Shown piece after piece: positions 32,483-44,400 of a stretch of DNA of 64,000 nt. The stretch spans positions 62,001 through 126,000 of the forward strand of contig CALFBH010000077.1 of the NCBI GenBank assembly GCA_937951615.1, read 5' to 3'. The notes under the pieces are model-generated. The model was given only the letters and a program-made list of their open reading frames with translations. It did no database searches and was not told the origin of the DNA. The first letter of the stretch is position 1. Each line of letters starts with the position of its first letter. The stretch is from an uncultured Saprospiraceae bacterium (GTDB taxonomy: Bacteria > Bacteroidota > Bacteroidia > Chitinophagales > Saprospiraceae). The position numbers were made by a program, and so were the translations under genes.

Positions 32483-35400
32483 ATGAAGAAAATTCTTTAC
32501 ACACTCCTAGGACTATTATTATTTTGGGGCTTTGGTCACGCACAAGTTCTTTCAGAAGTGAATTTCTCTGTACAGCGGGGACTTTACACAAATCCATTTT
32601 ACCTTGGATTATCTTCTGATGATCCTGCTGCCCAGATCTATTATACATTGGATGGCTCGGAGCCTTCCGATACAAATGGTTTTAGTTATGCTCAATATAT
32701 TGATATTCAGTCTACTGCACTTGTAAGGGCTGTCGCCTATACTGCTGCTGATACTAGCGACATCAGCACACATTCCTATATTTTTCCGGAAGATATATTT
32801 GACCAACAGGGCATTCCTGCCGATTATCCTGCTTTATGGTCAGAGCTTAGTCCTGATTATGATGTGGACACTTTGGTTACAAACAATGCTTATTATAAAG
32901 ATATGATTCGTGAAAGTTTTGAAGACTTTCCTGTAGTTTCACTGGTGTTAGACAAAGAACATCTTTTTAATGATAGCACAGGAATTTACCAAAATCCGCA
33001 AGAAGAAGGAATAGAATGGGAAAGAGCAACTTCCATAGAGATGATTCATTTTGATGGGCAGGAAGGTTTTCAGGAAGACGCGGGTTTGAGGATTAGTGGA
33101 GGTTCTACCAGACGCCCCGAGTATTTTAAAAAACACGCATTTAGGTTATTATTCAAATCCCAATACGGGGCGAGCAAACTAAAGTATCCACTCTTCGGCG
33201 ACGAAGGAGCAGAAGAATTTAATACTTTTGTATTGAGAATGATTGGGCATTTTTCTATGCACGACTGGAATGTGTACAGGCGAGAGAAAATGCAGTTGGG
33301 GAAAGACCAGTTTGCACGTGAATTGCAGAAAAAAATGGGGCAGCCCTATGTTAGGGGGGAATTTGTACACGTCTTTCTAAATGGGATGTATTGGGGGATT
33401 TACAACCTGACAGAACGCCCTGATGCTGCTTATATGGCTTCGTATTTTGGTGGAAACAGAGGGGATTATGATGCGATCAATTCATTGAAAATCGTTGATG
33501 GAGACTCAATAGCCTGGTACGAAATGCATGACCTTGCACAAGCAGGGCTGAGCAGCGATTCGGCTTATGCTGCTATAGAGGAATATTTGGACATTGATAA
33601 TTTTTTTGATTATATGACGCTGAATCACTGGGGCATCAATACCGATTGGGATAACCACAACTGGTATGCAAATAGAAAACGAGAACCAGGTGGGCAGTTC
33701 AAATTTTTTAGTTGGGATGCCGAATTTATATTAGGGTATTTTAATTATGAGGAGTTTGTGTATGATAGTGGAGCAGGAGATTATTCATATCCCAGATTTT
33801 TGTTTCATAAATTAATGGAAAATGAAAAAGCTCGGTCTCGTTTCGCAGATCGTGTGCAATGTACTTGCAGAAGTAGAGGTCCACTGACAGGAATGGTCGC
33901 ACCAGATCATTATACCGATCTTGCAGCAAGTATAGAAGGTATGTCTATTGCAGAGACAGCACGCTGGGGAGATGTAAGTGGTACTTTGTATACACATGAT
34001 TCTTATATTATTCCTGCATCTACAGAATTAATTGTTTTAAAATTGCCGTTTAGAAGTGAAAGTCTACTTAATCTATATAGGGGGCGGGGCGTTTTTCCTA
34101 CACTTACAGGCGTGCAATATAGCAGGTATGGCGGACAACTCACAGTGTCAGAGGAAGTGAGTCTTTATAATCCTAATGGGGATGGAGATATCTATTATAC
34201 CATAGATGGCACAGACCCTAAAAATGAAGACGGAAGTATATCATCTACAGCATTATTATATGATGCACCATTGGCTTTGCCTGATGGAGTAACTGACGTA
34301 AGAGCCAGAGTTTTTAATGACAACGATCAACAATGGTCTGCGATGTGTCCACAACGATTTCACAGACAGCAGGATATGAGTGGCATTGTCATCAATGAAA
34401 TACACTATAATCCGGATAGTTTATGTAGTACAACACAGACAGGAGAGCTTGATTATCTCGAATTGACCAATGCAGGTTATAATCAGCTTGATTTGACGGA
34501 TTGCCAATTTACAAAAGGAATACGGTATAAATTTCCATATAAGACCATTCTTAACCCAGGAGATTTCTATGTTATTGCGGAAAACTTAGACTCGTTTACT
34601 GTACATTATGGATTTGAACCAGATGGACAATATCTGGATGCTCTGGATAATGGGGGAGATGTGTTGATTTTAAAAGACCCATTTAATAATGTGCTGGATT
34701 CACTGGTATATAATGATAAAAATCCATGGGATATTGCCCCTGATGGAGTAGGAATGTCCTTGGAATTAGTCAATGCAGACTGGGATAATGCAGAGCCAAT
34801 GAACTGGTTTAGGTCAGACATGTCTTGCGACGGTACACCAGGTGCTGCCAACACACGAGATTGTGCAGGTTTGACAGAAGAAATTATTATTAATGAGATT
34901 AATTATAATTCGGATGCAGGAACCGACCCTGGAGATTGGGTGGAATTGTACAACCCAATGGCGGATAGCGTTAAGTTGTCGGGCTGGCAGTTTTTTGATG
35001 AAAAAAATAGTTTTACTTTTTCTGAAGATATATCTATTGCACCGAATGAGTACCTTGTTTTGGTAGAAGACTCGCTGATGTTTTCCAGTATCTTTCCGAG
35101 TATAGAAAATTATATGGGCAGTTTTCACTTCAATTTGAGTGGCGGTGGAGAACGTATCTCCTTATTGGCAAATGGAGATTGCCTGGCAGATTATGTGATT
35201 TATGATGATAATATGCCCTGGGACACGATTGCCGATGGAAGCGGTGCAACCTTATCTCTCACCAATAGCTTTTCAGATAATAATCAAGCTCAGGTATGGG
35301 AGGCTTCATCTAATATTGGCGCACCACTAGGTACACCTGGAAGACCAAATGAACCCTGTCCTATTCCAGCTAGTATGGTCATTCCTGAATTATGTGCAGC

Positions 35401-37186
35401 AGAAATGATTGTGGTTACTTTAGATACAATCTATGAAGATATGGAGTACGAATGGTCGTTTTGGAATGCCAGTCAGGATACAACTGCTGGTGATACAATC
35501 AGAGTGCTTTGGGATGAACCCGGTAACAGTTCAGTTCAACTGGTTTCCCGCTATAGAGAATGTACAAACATCGCTTTTCTGCCTTTAGAAATTAGTATTT
35601 GCAACACAGCTCCGCTTGCTGTAAATGATACCATCACAACACTGGAAGATATTGCTGCTCCCATAAATATATTATCGAATGACAGCGATGCAGACCAGGA
35701 TTCCCTTAGTATTTACATCATTAGCCCGCCAGAATCGGGAACGCTGGAATTATCGGGAAATGGAATCTATACCTACATCCCGGAAAATAACCAGTTCGGA
35801 ATTTTTGATTTTACCTATCAAATATGTGATGACGCATCTTATATGCTTTGCGATACAGCAATAGTTACTATTCAAATAGAAGAAGTAGAGGAAGCTCCTG
35901 TCGCGCTGAACGATCTTTACAGCATAGAAGAAGATAGTCTTATTAGTGGCAATGTGCTGGACAATGATTATGAACCAGACGGTGATAGTATTATCGTCAG
36001 TCAGAATCTATTGGTTTCTGTTACCAATGGATCATTAACACTTAATACTGATGGTAGCTTTCAATACACTCCAGCACCGAATTTTAACGGGCAGGATAAT
36101 TTTATGTATGAGATATGTGGAGGAGGTTTATGTAGTACAGCAGAAGTCTATATTGAAGTATTAGCAATGAATGATACTCCAGTAGCCTTGAGCGACACTT
36201 TCTATATGTATAATGATTCTGTTTTACAATACAGCATTTTAAATAATTATTCTGACATAGATGAAGATGAGCTTTCAGTAAGCTTATTACAGGAGATTCC
36301 TGCTGGAGAGCCAGGATTACTAAACCTTAGTTCAGATGGTGATTTATTATATGTCCCACCAAGTGATTATATTGGAACACAGGTCTATACCTATCAGGTG
36401 TGTGATGATGGAACACCCATGAAGTGTGCCGAGGCAGAATTGGTTTTTATTATAGAGGCTTTTTGTATTGATATTGAATTATACGCTCTTCTTGAAGGCC
36501 CATACAATGCTGCTACAGGACTTATGAAAACAACCCTTAATACGATGAGAGGTATGCTTCCAGGACAAACACCATTAAGCAACCTGAGTACGCCAACACC
36601 TGCCGGACAACCTTATCATCAAATTCCCTGGGATTATGATGGAGATGAAGGTCTGAATTTTACAGACGCATCATACGATTCTAGTGTCGTGGACTGGATA
36701 CTGCTTTCTTTTCGTACTAGTATAGAATCTAATACGACAGTTGCGAGAGTAGCAGCATTGATACATGATAATGGATATGTTGAATTATTAGATGGCTGCC
36801 TGTTTATGCGCAACTCTTATGAACCGATGTATGTTGTGATAGAACACCGAAACCACATAGGGATTATGTCACCAAACCCTATTCCGCTAGATGGAGAAAG
36901 ACTATACTTTAATTTTACTTTACAAAATACCTATAAAGACCCGACATCAAATGGACAAAAAGAATTAGGACCTGGGGTATGGGCAATGTTTGGCGCAGAT
37001 GGTGATCAGATTTCTGATATTATTAGTTATGATATTAATGGACAGGATAAAACATTCTGGTTTGGCTATAATGGAATTTTTGATGTTTATTTGCCTACAG
37101 ATTATAATTTGGATGGAGATGTAAATGGAGCGGATAAAGCTATCTGGTATCTAAACAACGGAGTGTCATCAAGAGTGCCAAAGTAA
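32483..37186 (+). CDS. Giant secreted CotH-kinase protein with lamin-tail, cadherin-like and dockerin-like C-terminal modules
   Basis: The 1567-residue protein has a signal peptide ending GHAQ. Domains in order: a chitobiase/hexosaminidase C-terminal-like domain (about 27-100, IYYTLDGSEPSDTNG), then a CotH kinase-like domain (about 150-430). The kinase-like domain has LRISGGSTRR, GIYNLTERPDAAYM, DNHNWYANRK and FFSWDAEFIL. Next are a second chitobiase-like domain (about 545-620), two lamin-tail domains (about 630-760 and 795-935, IVINEIHYNPD; IIINEINYNSD) and three cadherin-like repeats (about 1041-1320, AVNDTITTLEDIAAPINIL). The final 240-residue shared module (1328-1567) ends SSRVPK. Bacterial CotH proteins phosphorylate spore-coat proteins; here the target is presumably extracellular. 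No canonical T9SS domain is present. Confidence 0.87.
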   Translation: MKKILYTLLGLLLFWGFGHAQVLSEVNFSVQRGLYTNPFYLGLSSDDPAAQIYYTLDGSEPSDTNGFSYAQYIDIQSTALVRAVAYTAADTSDISTHSYIFPEDIFDQQGIPADYPALWSELSPDYDVDTLVTNNAYYKDMIRESFEDFPVVSLVLDKEHLFNDSTGIYQNPQEEGIEWERATSIEMIHFDGQEGFQEDAGLRISGGSTRRPEYFKKHAFRLLFKSQYGASKLKYPLFGDEGAEEFNTFVLRMIGHFSMHDWNVYRREKMQLGKDQFARELQKKMGQPYVRGEFVHVFLNGMYWGIYNLTERPDAAYMASYFGGNRGDYDAINSLKIVDGDSIAWYEMHDLAQAGLSSDSAYAAIEEYLDIDNFFDYMTLNHWGINTDWDNHNWYANRKREPGGQFKFFSWDAEFILGYFNYEEFVYDSGAGDYSYPRFLFHKLMENEKARSRFADRVQCTCRSRGPLTGMVAPDHYTDLAASIEGMSIAETARWGDVSGTLYTHDSYIIPASTELIVLKLPFRSESLLNLYRGRGVFPTLTGVQYSRYGGQLTVSEEVSLYNPNGDGDIYYTIDGTDPKNEDGSISSTALLYDAPLALPDGVTDVRARVFNDNDQQWSAMCPQRFHRQQDMSGIVINEIHYNPDSLCSTTQTGELDYLELTNAGYNQLDLTDCQFTKGIRYKFPYKTILNPGDFYVIAENLDSFTVHYGFEPDGQYLDALDNGGDVLILKDPFNNVLDSLVYNDKNPWDIAPDGVGMSLELVNADWDNAEPMNWFRSDMSCDGTPGAANTRDCAGLTEEIIINEINYNSDAGTDPGDWVELYNPMADSVKLSGWQFFDEKNSFTFSEDISIAPNEYLVLVEDSLMFSSIFPSIENYMGSFHFNLSGGGERISLLANGDCLADYVIYDDNMPWDTIADGSGATLSLTNSFSDNNQAQVWEASSNIGAPLGTPGRPNEPCPIPASMVIPELCAAEMIVVTLDTIYEDMEYEWSFWNASQDTTAGDTIRVLWDEPGNSSVQLVSRYRECTNIAFLPLEISICNTAPLAVNDTITTLEDIAAPINILSNDSDADQDSLSIYIISPPESGTLELSGNGIYTYIPENNQFGIFDFTYQICDDASYMLCDTAIVTIQIEEVEEAPVALNDLYSIEEDSLISGNVLDNDYEPDGDSIIVSQNLLVSVTNGSLTLNTDGSFQYTPAPNFNGQDNFMYEICGGGLCSTAEVYIEVLAMNDTPVALSDTFYMYNDSVLQYSILNNYSDIDEDELSVSLLQEIPAGEPGLLNLSSDGDLLYVPPSDYIGTQVYTYQVCDDGTPMKCAEAELVFIIEAFCIDIELYALLEGPYNAATGLMKTTLNTMRGMLPGQTPLSNLSTPTPAGQPYHQIPWDYDGDEGLNFTDASYDSSVVDWILLSFRTSIESNTTVARVAALIHDNGYVELLDGCLFMRNSYEPMYVVIEHRNHIGIMSPNPIPLDGERLYFNFTLQNTYKDPTSNGQKELGPGVWAMFGADGDQISDIISYDINGQDKTFWFGYNGIFDVYLPTDYNLDGDVNGADKAIWYLNNGVSSRVPK

Positions 37187-37505
37187 ACATGAAAATAAAT
37201 AAATTTGATTGCCTGATACAACCTGAAAAGGTTTATTTGCCTCTACATAGAAGTAATAGTATAGTAAAAGTGTCTAAATATATAGAAATATTTTCAGTTT
37301 TTAATTCATCCATTTCTCTTTAACAAAAAACATCTTACTATTATGATATTACTTTACGTACCTTAATTGCAAAACAGACGTCTAATTCAGACCCTGACTT
37401 TGTATTAAACGTTTCAAATATCCACACTCACCAAATGTCATCCTTATTCTTGTATTCTTTAATAGAATACAGGATATCGCCACTTATTATTATAAATCAT
37501 CTGAT
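37187..37505. other. Spacer between the CotH and TPR genes
   Basis: The 319 bp contain no reading frame. A small hairpin tgtattc / gaataca (37451-37471) with a 7-nt loop lies 35 bp before the TPR gene. Nothing else stands out. Confidence 0.45.
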
Positions 37506-38357
37506 ATGCAATTTTCCCGACAGTTCACACTGTATTTAGCGTGTATATTCGCATTATCCCTTCCTTTAGGTGTGCATGCTCATGGACCCGTACATGAAAG
37601 CATCGAACGCCTGACCAAATCCATAGAAACTTATCCTGATAGCGCAGAACTCTACTTGCAAAGAGGACAGTTTTACCAAATGGATGAGGATTTTGACCAT
37701 GCTTTTTCAGACTATAATAAAGCCAAATCACTTCATCTTGATAATAGACATGTAGATTTACAGTGCGCAAAATTATTTCTGGAACATAATTATTCTGAAT
37801 CAGCCTTGATGTATGTCAATAAGGTATTAGCAGAAAGACCAAAACATGTAGATGCACTGATGACAAGGGCGGCTATTCATACTCAATTAATGAATGACGA
37901 CCTCGCTGTGATGGACTTTGAAAAGGCAATTGAAAATATACGCGAACCACGACCAGAGCATTATATTGCGATTTCAAAGGCTACGCTTACAGCTGATTCT
38001 ACAAATTTTGAAGACGCTATAGAGTGGCTGAAAAAAGGAGAAGAAAAGATTGGTGCGAATATAGTTTTAGGATCTTATGCAGTTGACCTCGCTGTTTTAC
38101 AAAAAGACTTTGATAAGGCACTGAGTATGACAGATGTTATTATTGTAGGCATGAAACGCAAAGAAAAATGGCTGCTTAAAAAAATTGAAATACTAGAGCA
38201 AGCGGGACGATTTGAGGAAGCTTACCAAACTGCTGAGCAGGCGATGGAAGCGATTCGTGCTTTGCCAAGACATACCAGAGGTACGCGACTCGTTACAGAA
38301 TTGCAGGCCCAAATATCATTGAAATTAATAGAATTGAAACAGAATACTCCAAAATAA
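37506..38357 (+). CDS. Secreted TPR protein
   Basis: The 283-residue protein has a signal peptide (MQFSRQFTLYLACIFALSLP, cut near VHAHG). The rest is TPR repeats: SAELYLQRGQFYQMDEDFDH, HVDALMTRAAIHTQLMNDDL and GRFEEAYQTAEQAMEAIRAL. The opening GPVHESIERLTKSIETYPDS is characteristic of TPR proteins found beside secreted metallophosphoesterases. It lies 76 bp before such a protein here, so it may bind or help export the giant phosphatase. That role is inferred from gene order. Confidence 0.8.
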   Translation: MQFSRQFTLYLACIFALSLPLGVHAHGPVHESIERLTKSIETYPDSAELYLQRGQFYQMDEDFDHAFSDYNKAKSLHLDNRHVDLQCAKLFLEHNYSESALMYVNKVLAERPKHVDALMTRAAIHTQLMNDDLAVMDFEKAIENIREPRPEHYIAISKATLTADSTNFEDAIEWLKKGEEKIGANIVLGSYAVDLAVLQKDFDKALSMTDVIIVGMKRKEKWLLKKIEILEQAGRFEEAYQTAEQAMEAIRALPRHTRGTRLVTELQAQISLKLIELKQNTPK

Positions 38358-38433
38358 AAACCGATAGTCTAATTGATCTGATAACCATAAGTCTTCAATC
38401 AAAACAGAAAGAAGACTGCTCTAACTTAAGAAA

Positions 38434-41400
38434 ATGAAACTCAAAGGTTACTTTTTTTACCTAGTTTGCTTAGTCCTATTTTGTGGCTTACCACAAAATT
38501 TAATGCAGGCTTCTCCCAACTCTTCCAATGCCATTATTCTGCCTTATGGTAGTGTGTGGAAATATTTAGATGATGGCTCTAACCAAGGAACAACTTGGTA
38601 TAATCCTGCCTATGACGATAGTGCCTGGGCATCGGGACCTGGAGAGCTAGGTTATGGCGATGGCGATGAAGAAACCCTTCTTAGTTTTGGAAATAACCAG
38701 AATAATAAATATACCACAACTTATTTCAGAAGGACAATCAATGTGCTTAGTCCCACAGACTATATGAGCGGTGTTGAATTATCCTTGAAAAAAGATGACG
38801 GTGCAGTGGTCTATCTTAATGGAATAGAAATCTTTCGTTCTAATATGCCAGCCGGAACGATTAGTTTTAACACCTTTGCCTCAAGCAATGAAGATAATAT
38901 TGTCACTACGGTTGTACCGGGAACTGATTTTATTGCAGGCGATAATGTGCTTGCAGTCGAAATTCATCAGGTCAGTAAAACTAGTTCCGATATTAGTTTT
39001 GATATGCAATTGGAATCACTCCCTATAAACGATAGTGATAATGACGGAATTGCTGACAATATAGAGTGTCCGGCTTTCCCATGTGTAGATTCTGATGGAG
39101 ATTTACTGCCTGATTATCTAGATCCAGATGATGATGGCGATGGTATTCTAACCATTAATGAAGACTTTCCTATAGCAGATGGTAATCCTACCAATGATAA
39201 TGTAGATACAGATACAATCCCAAATTATTTAGATATAGATTCTGATAATGACGGTTTGCTAGATGCAGACGAATGTGCAGGAGGCGCGCCTTGTCCAAAT
39301 TCTGACACAGATACATTACCTGATTATCTGGATACCGATTCAGATGAAGATACAGTATTGGATAGTATTGATAATTGTCCTATTGTAGCAGGACTTCCTG
39401 CATTTAATGGTTGTCCTGATTCTGATGGAGATGGAACTCCAGATGATCTTGATTCTTGTATAAATGATGCAGGCCCTGCCTGTACAGACGGCTGCCCCGA
39501 CGCCGATGGCGATTGTATAGCAGATACCGTGGATGATTGTCCTGCAATAGCGGGGGCGAGTTCAGCAAATGGCTGCCCCGATGCGGATGGAGACGGCATA
39601 CAAGATGCAGACGATTTGTGTCCGGCGATAGCAGGAATAGCTTGTACAGATGGCTGCCCGGATGGAGATAATGATTGTGTAGCAGACACAGATGACCTCT
39701 GTCCTACTGATTTTGGTTCTGCTTGCGCAGATGGCTGTCCCGATGCGGATGAAGATTGTATCGTAGATTCTGCCGATGATTGTCCGAATATCGCTGGCGA
39801 TGCCAGCGCGAATGGCTGCCCCGACGCGGATGGAGACGGCGTACAGGATGCAGATGATTTATGTGTAAATGATGTAGGATCAGTTTGTGCAAATGGTTGC
39901 CCTGATACTGATGGCGATTGTGTAGCAGATGTAGACGATCTTTGTCCGGCGATAGCGGGTGATGCCAGCGCGAATGGCTGCCCCGATGCGGATGGAGACG
40001 GCGTACAGGATGCCGATGATCTTTGTCCGGCTGATTTTGGTTCTGTCTGTGCTGATGGCTGCCCAGATGCTGATAATGATTGTGTCACTGATGCCGATGA
40101 TCTTTGTCCGGCTGATTTTGGTTCTGTCTGTGCTGATGGTTGTCCCGATGCTGATGAAGATTGTATCGTAGATTCTGCCGATGATTGTCCGAATATCGCT
40201 GGCGATGCCAGTGCGAATGGCTGCCCCGATGCGGATGGCGACGGCGTACAAGACGCCGATGATTTATGTGTAAATGATGTAGGATCAGTTTGTGCAAGTG
40301 GTTGCCCCGATGCGGATGGCGATTGTGTAGCAGATGTAGAAGATAATTGTCCGAATATTGCGGGTAGTACAACTGCAAACGGTTGTCCCGATGCGGATGG
40401 TGATGGCGTACAAGATGCAGACGATTTGTGTCCTGCGACACCAGGAATAGCTTGTACAGATGGCTGCCCCGATGCGGATGGCGATTGTGTCGCAGATACC
40501 GATGATCTTTGTCCGGCTGATTTTGGTTCTGTTTGTGCTGATGGTTGTCCCGATGCTGATGAAGATTGTATCGTAGATTCTGCCGATGATTGTCCGAATA
40601 TCGCTGGCGATGCCAGTGCGAATGGTTGTCCCGATGCGGATGGTGACGGCGTACAGGATGCCGATGATTTATGTGTAAATGATGTAGGAACAGTTTGTGC
40701 AAGTGGTTGCCCCGATGCAGATAGCGATTGTGTAGCAGATGTAGAAGATGATTGTCCGAATACTGCGGGTAGTACAACTGCAAACGGTTGTCCCGACGCG
40801 GATGGTGATGGCGTACAAGATGTGGATGATTTATGTCCCAATATACCAGGAATAGCTTGTACAGATGGTTGCCCGGATGGCGATAATGATTGTATAGCAG
40901 ATGCGGACGACCTTTGTCCTGCTGATTATGGTTCTGCTTGTGCCGACGGCTGCCCGGATATGGATAATGATTGTATTACAGACGCGGATGATGACTGCCC
41001 AAATTTGGCTGGTGTAATCAGTGCCAATGGTTGTCCCGACGCGGATGGCGATGGTGTACAAGATGCGGATGATGATTGCCCGAATATCGCAGGGGATGCC
41101 AGCGCGAATGGCTGTCCCGATGGCGATGGAGATAGTGTAGAAGATGGTGACGATCTTTGTCCTACCGCTTTTGGGGCTGTGTGTGCAGAGGGTTGTCCTG
41201 ATGGCGATAATGACTGTATAGGAGATGATTTTGATGATTGTCCAACTATAGCGGGTGACGAAACTGCCAATGGTTGTCCCGATGCTGATGGCGATACTGT
41301 ACAGGACGCCGATGATGTTTGTCCAAGTGATTTCGGTTCTGTATGTGCCGATGGTTGCCCAGATACAGATAATGATTGTATTGTAAACTCAGACGATGAT

Positions 41401-44400
41401 TGTCCAAATTTGGCAGGTGATGCAAGTGCCAATGGCTGCCCAGATGCCGATGGAGATAGTTTCCAGGATGCAGAAGATGATTGTCCGAATACGGCAGGTG
41501 ATGCAAGTGCAAATGGCTGTCCAGATGCCGATGGCGACAGCTTTCAGGATGCAGACGATGTGTGTGTAAATGACCCTGGAGTTGCCTGTACAAATGGTTG
41601 CCCAGATCCAGATAATGATTGTATTGGAAGTCAAGTGGACAGTTGTCCAAATGTTTATGGCACTTCAGCAGGACAAGGTTGTCCACGTATTTTCAGAGGA
41701 CCTTATTTACAAAAAGGCACACCAACCAGTATGGTGGTCAGATGGAGAACAGACTTTGCCAATACCAGTGCAGTATATTACGGAACTACTCCTGGAAACC
41801 TCAGTAGTGTAGCTACAGATAATACACCAACCACCGAACATGAAGTAGAAGTGACTGGACTACAGCCGGGCACAGTTTATTATTATGCTATTGGTGACAT
41901 AAATGATTATGTTGTTGGGAATGATAATGATTATTATTTTAAAACCTCCCCTGCCTTTGGTGATGAAGGCGAGTATCGTATGTGGGTACTTGGTGACTGT
42001 GGGACAGGAAACAGCAATGCCCGTAGTGTAAGAGACGCTTATTATAATTTTAATGGTGTAGAACATACAGATGCCATCTTGATGCTGGGAGATAATGCCT
42101 ATAATTCGGGTACAGACAACGAATTTCAATACGCTGTTTTTGAGGGCATGTATGAAGATAAATTGCAAAACACAGTACTTTGGTCTTGCCCTGGTAATCA
42201 TGAATATTATAATGGTTATACAGATGCACAAACTGAGGTTGGACCTTATTACGATATTCATACTTTTCCTAAAAATGGAGAAGCTGGTGGACTGGCATCC
42301 GGAACAGAAGCATATTATTCCTTTGATTATGGTAATGTGCATGTTATTTCAATGGATTCTCACGACTCAGACAGAAGTACAGGCGGCTCGATGCTGACCT
42401 GGCTGGAAAATGATTTGGCGCAGACCACACAAAAATGGATTATTGCGATCTGGCATCACCCTGCTTACTCTAAAGGTTCGCACGATTCAGATACGGAAGG
42501 ACGTATGGTACAAATGCGTCAAAATGCTATGCCTATTCTCGAAGCAGGTGGTGTTGATTTGATTCTTTCAGGGCATAGTCATTCCTATGAGCGGACTTAT
42601 ATGATGAAAGAACATCATGAATTATCCAATACCTTTAGCGGAGCCGAACACGGCTTTGATATGGGGTCAGGTAAAGCAGATGTAGATTCAGTTTATACAA
42701 AATATATTAGCGGTGTGTTTGCTGGTGAAGGTGTAGTCTATATTACAGCAGGTGCATCTGGAAAAATTAGTAATGCTCCACTAAATCACCCTGCGATGTT
42801 TACTGATTTTATTGAGCTGGGGTCTGTCGTCTTGGATGTTAATGCCGATACTATGGATGTCCGTTTTATCAATAATTCTTCTTCGCCGCTGACCAGAGAC
42901 TATTTTACAATTGTGAAAAATACAGAAGCATATAGCGCGAATTATGATACAGATGGTGATGGAGTTGAAGATATTATAGAGTGTTCCGATGGTTTCCCTT
43001 GTCAGAATACTGATAGTGATAACCTCACAGACATGTATGATACAGATGATGATAACGATGGCATACCAACGATAATAGAAAATATAGCTGCCAATCCAAA
43101 TGTAGATAATGATGCCAATCCAAATTATCTCGATCTGGATTCAGATGGCGATGGACTGAGCGATTCTTTTGAATGTCCAGTGCAGCCTTGTTTAAATTCA
43201 GATAATGATACTTATCCCAACTTCTTAGATAATGATTCAGATAATGATACAGTATTAGATGCAGTGGATCAATGTTATCTCATCGCTGGTTCGCCAGCGA
43301 CTAATGGTTGCCCCGATGCTGATGGTGATGGTATAAAAGACTCGCAGGATAATTGTCCAAATGAAGCCGGACCAATATGTACAGGCGGTTGCCCAGATCC
43401 TGATGCAGATTGTATTCAGACTGTTGATGATAGTTGTCCATTGATTTTTGGTACAGTCGCTAATGATGGCTGCCCAGTCGTTACTCGCGGACCTTATTTG
43501 CAAAAAATGACACCAACCAGTGTCGTGGTAAGATGGAGAACAGATGTACCCACAACTTCAGGTGTCATTCATACGCTGGCAGGTGGAAATAACGATGTCT
43601 TATTTTCAAATGATGCTTACACAACCGATCATGAGGTAGAATTGACTGGACTAAGTCCTGCGACTAAGTACTTTTATCGTTTTGGTGGTGCCAGTAATAT
43701 GCTCCAAGACATTGATGTAAATCGATTCTTTATAACTTCTCCTTTGGCAGGTGAACCAGGAGATTATCGGTTCTGGATATTGGGAGATTGCGGCACTGGA
43801 GATAATAATGCGAGAGCTGTTCGGAATGCATTTAATAATTTCAATGGTAATTCTTATATACATGGAATGCTGATGCTTGGTGATAATGCATACAATACAG
43901 GAACAGATGCACAATATCAAAATGCCGTTTTCGAAAACATGTACGAAGATCAATTGCGTAAGAGTGTCTTGTGGTCTTGTCCAGGTAATCACGATTATCT
44001 CAGTGGAGCAGATGCTACGACTCAGACTGGAACGTATTATGATATATTTACTTTTCCTAAAAATGGAGAAGCAGGTGGTTTAGCTTCGGGTACAGAAGCT
44101 TATTATTCTTTTGATTATGGAAATATTCACTTTGTCTCTTTAGACTCTCACGATTCAGACAGAAGTGTAGGTGGCTCGATGCTGACTTGGCTGGAAAATG
44201 ATTTGGCACAGACCACACAAAAATGGATTGTTGCCATCTGGCACCATCCACCTTATACGAAAGGATCACATAATTCAGATACAGAATCTCAATTGATTGA
44301 AATGAGAGAAAATGCACTGCCGATTCTGGAAGCAGCAGGTGTAGACCTAGTCTTGTCTGGACATAGTCACTCTTATGAACGATCAAAACTGGTTCACGGG

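Noticed and set aside
40085-40783. 232-residue minus-strand His/Arg-rich frame
   Set aside because: Another shadow of the TSP3 array; composition is an artefact of gat-rich codons read in reverse.
39324-40841. 505-residue minus-strand open frame rich in Ser, Pro and Gln
   Set aside because: It is the reverse reading of the TSP3-coding repeats. The regular motif spacing mirrors the plus-strand repeat, and there is no start context or signal.
39060-41680. CRISPR-like regular repeats
   Set aside because: Repeats are coding, in frame, 26-28 residues long and without unique spacers; no cas genes are present.
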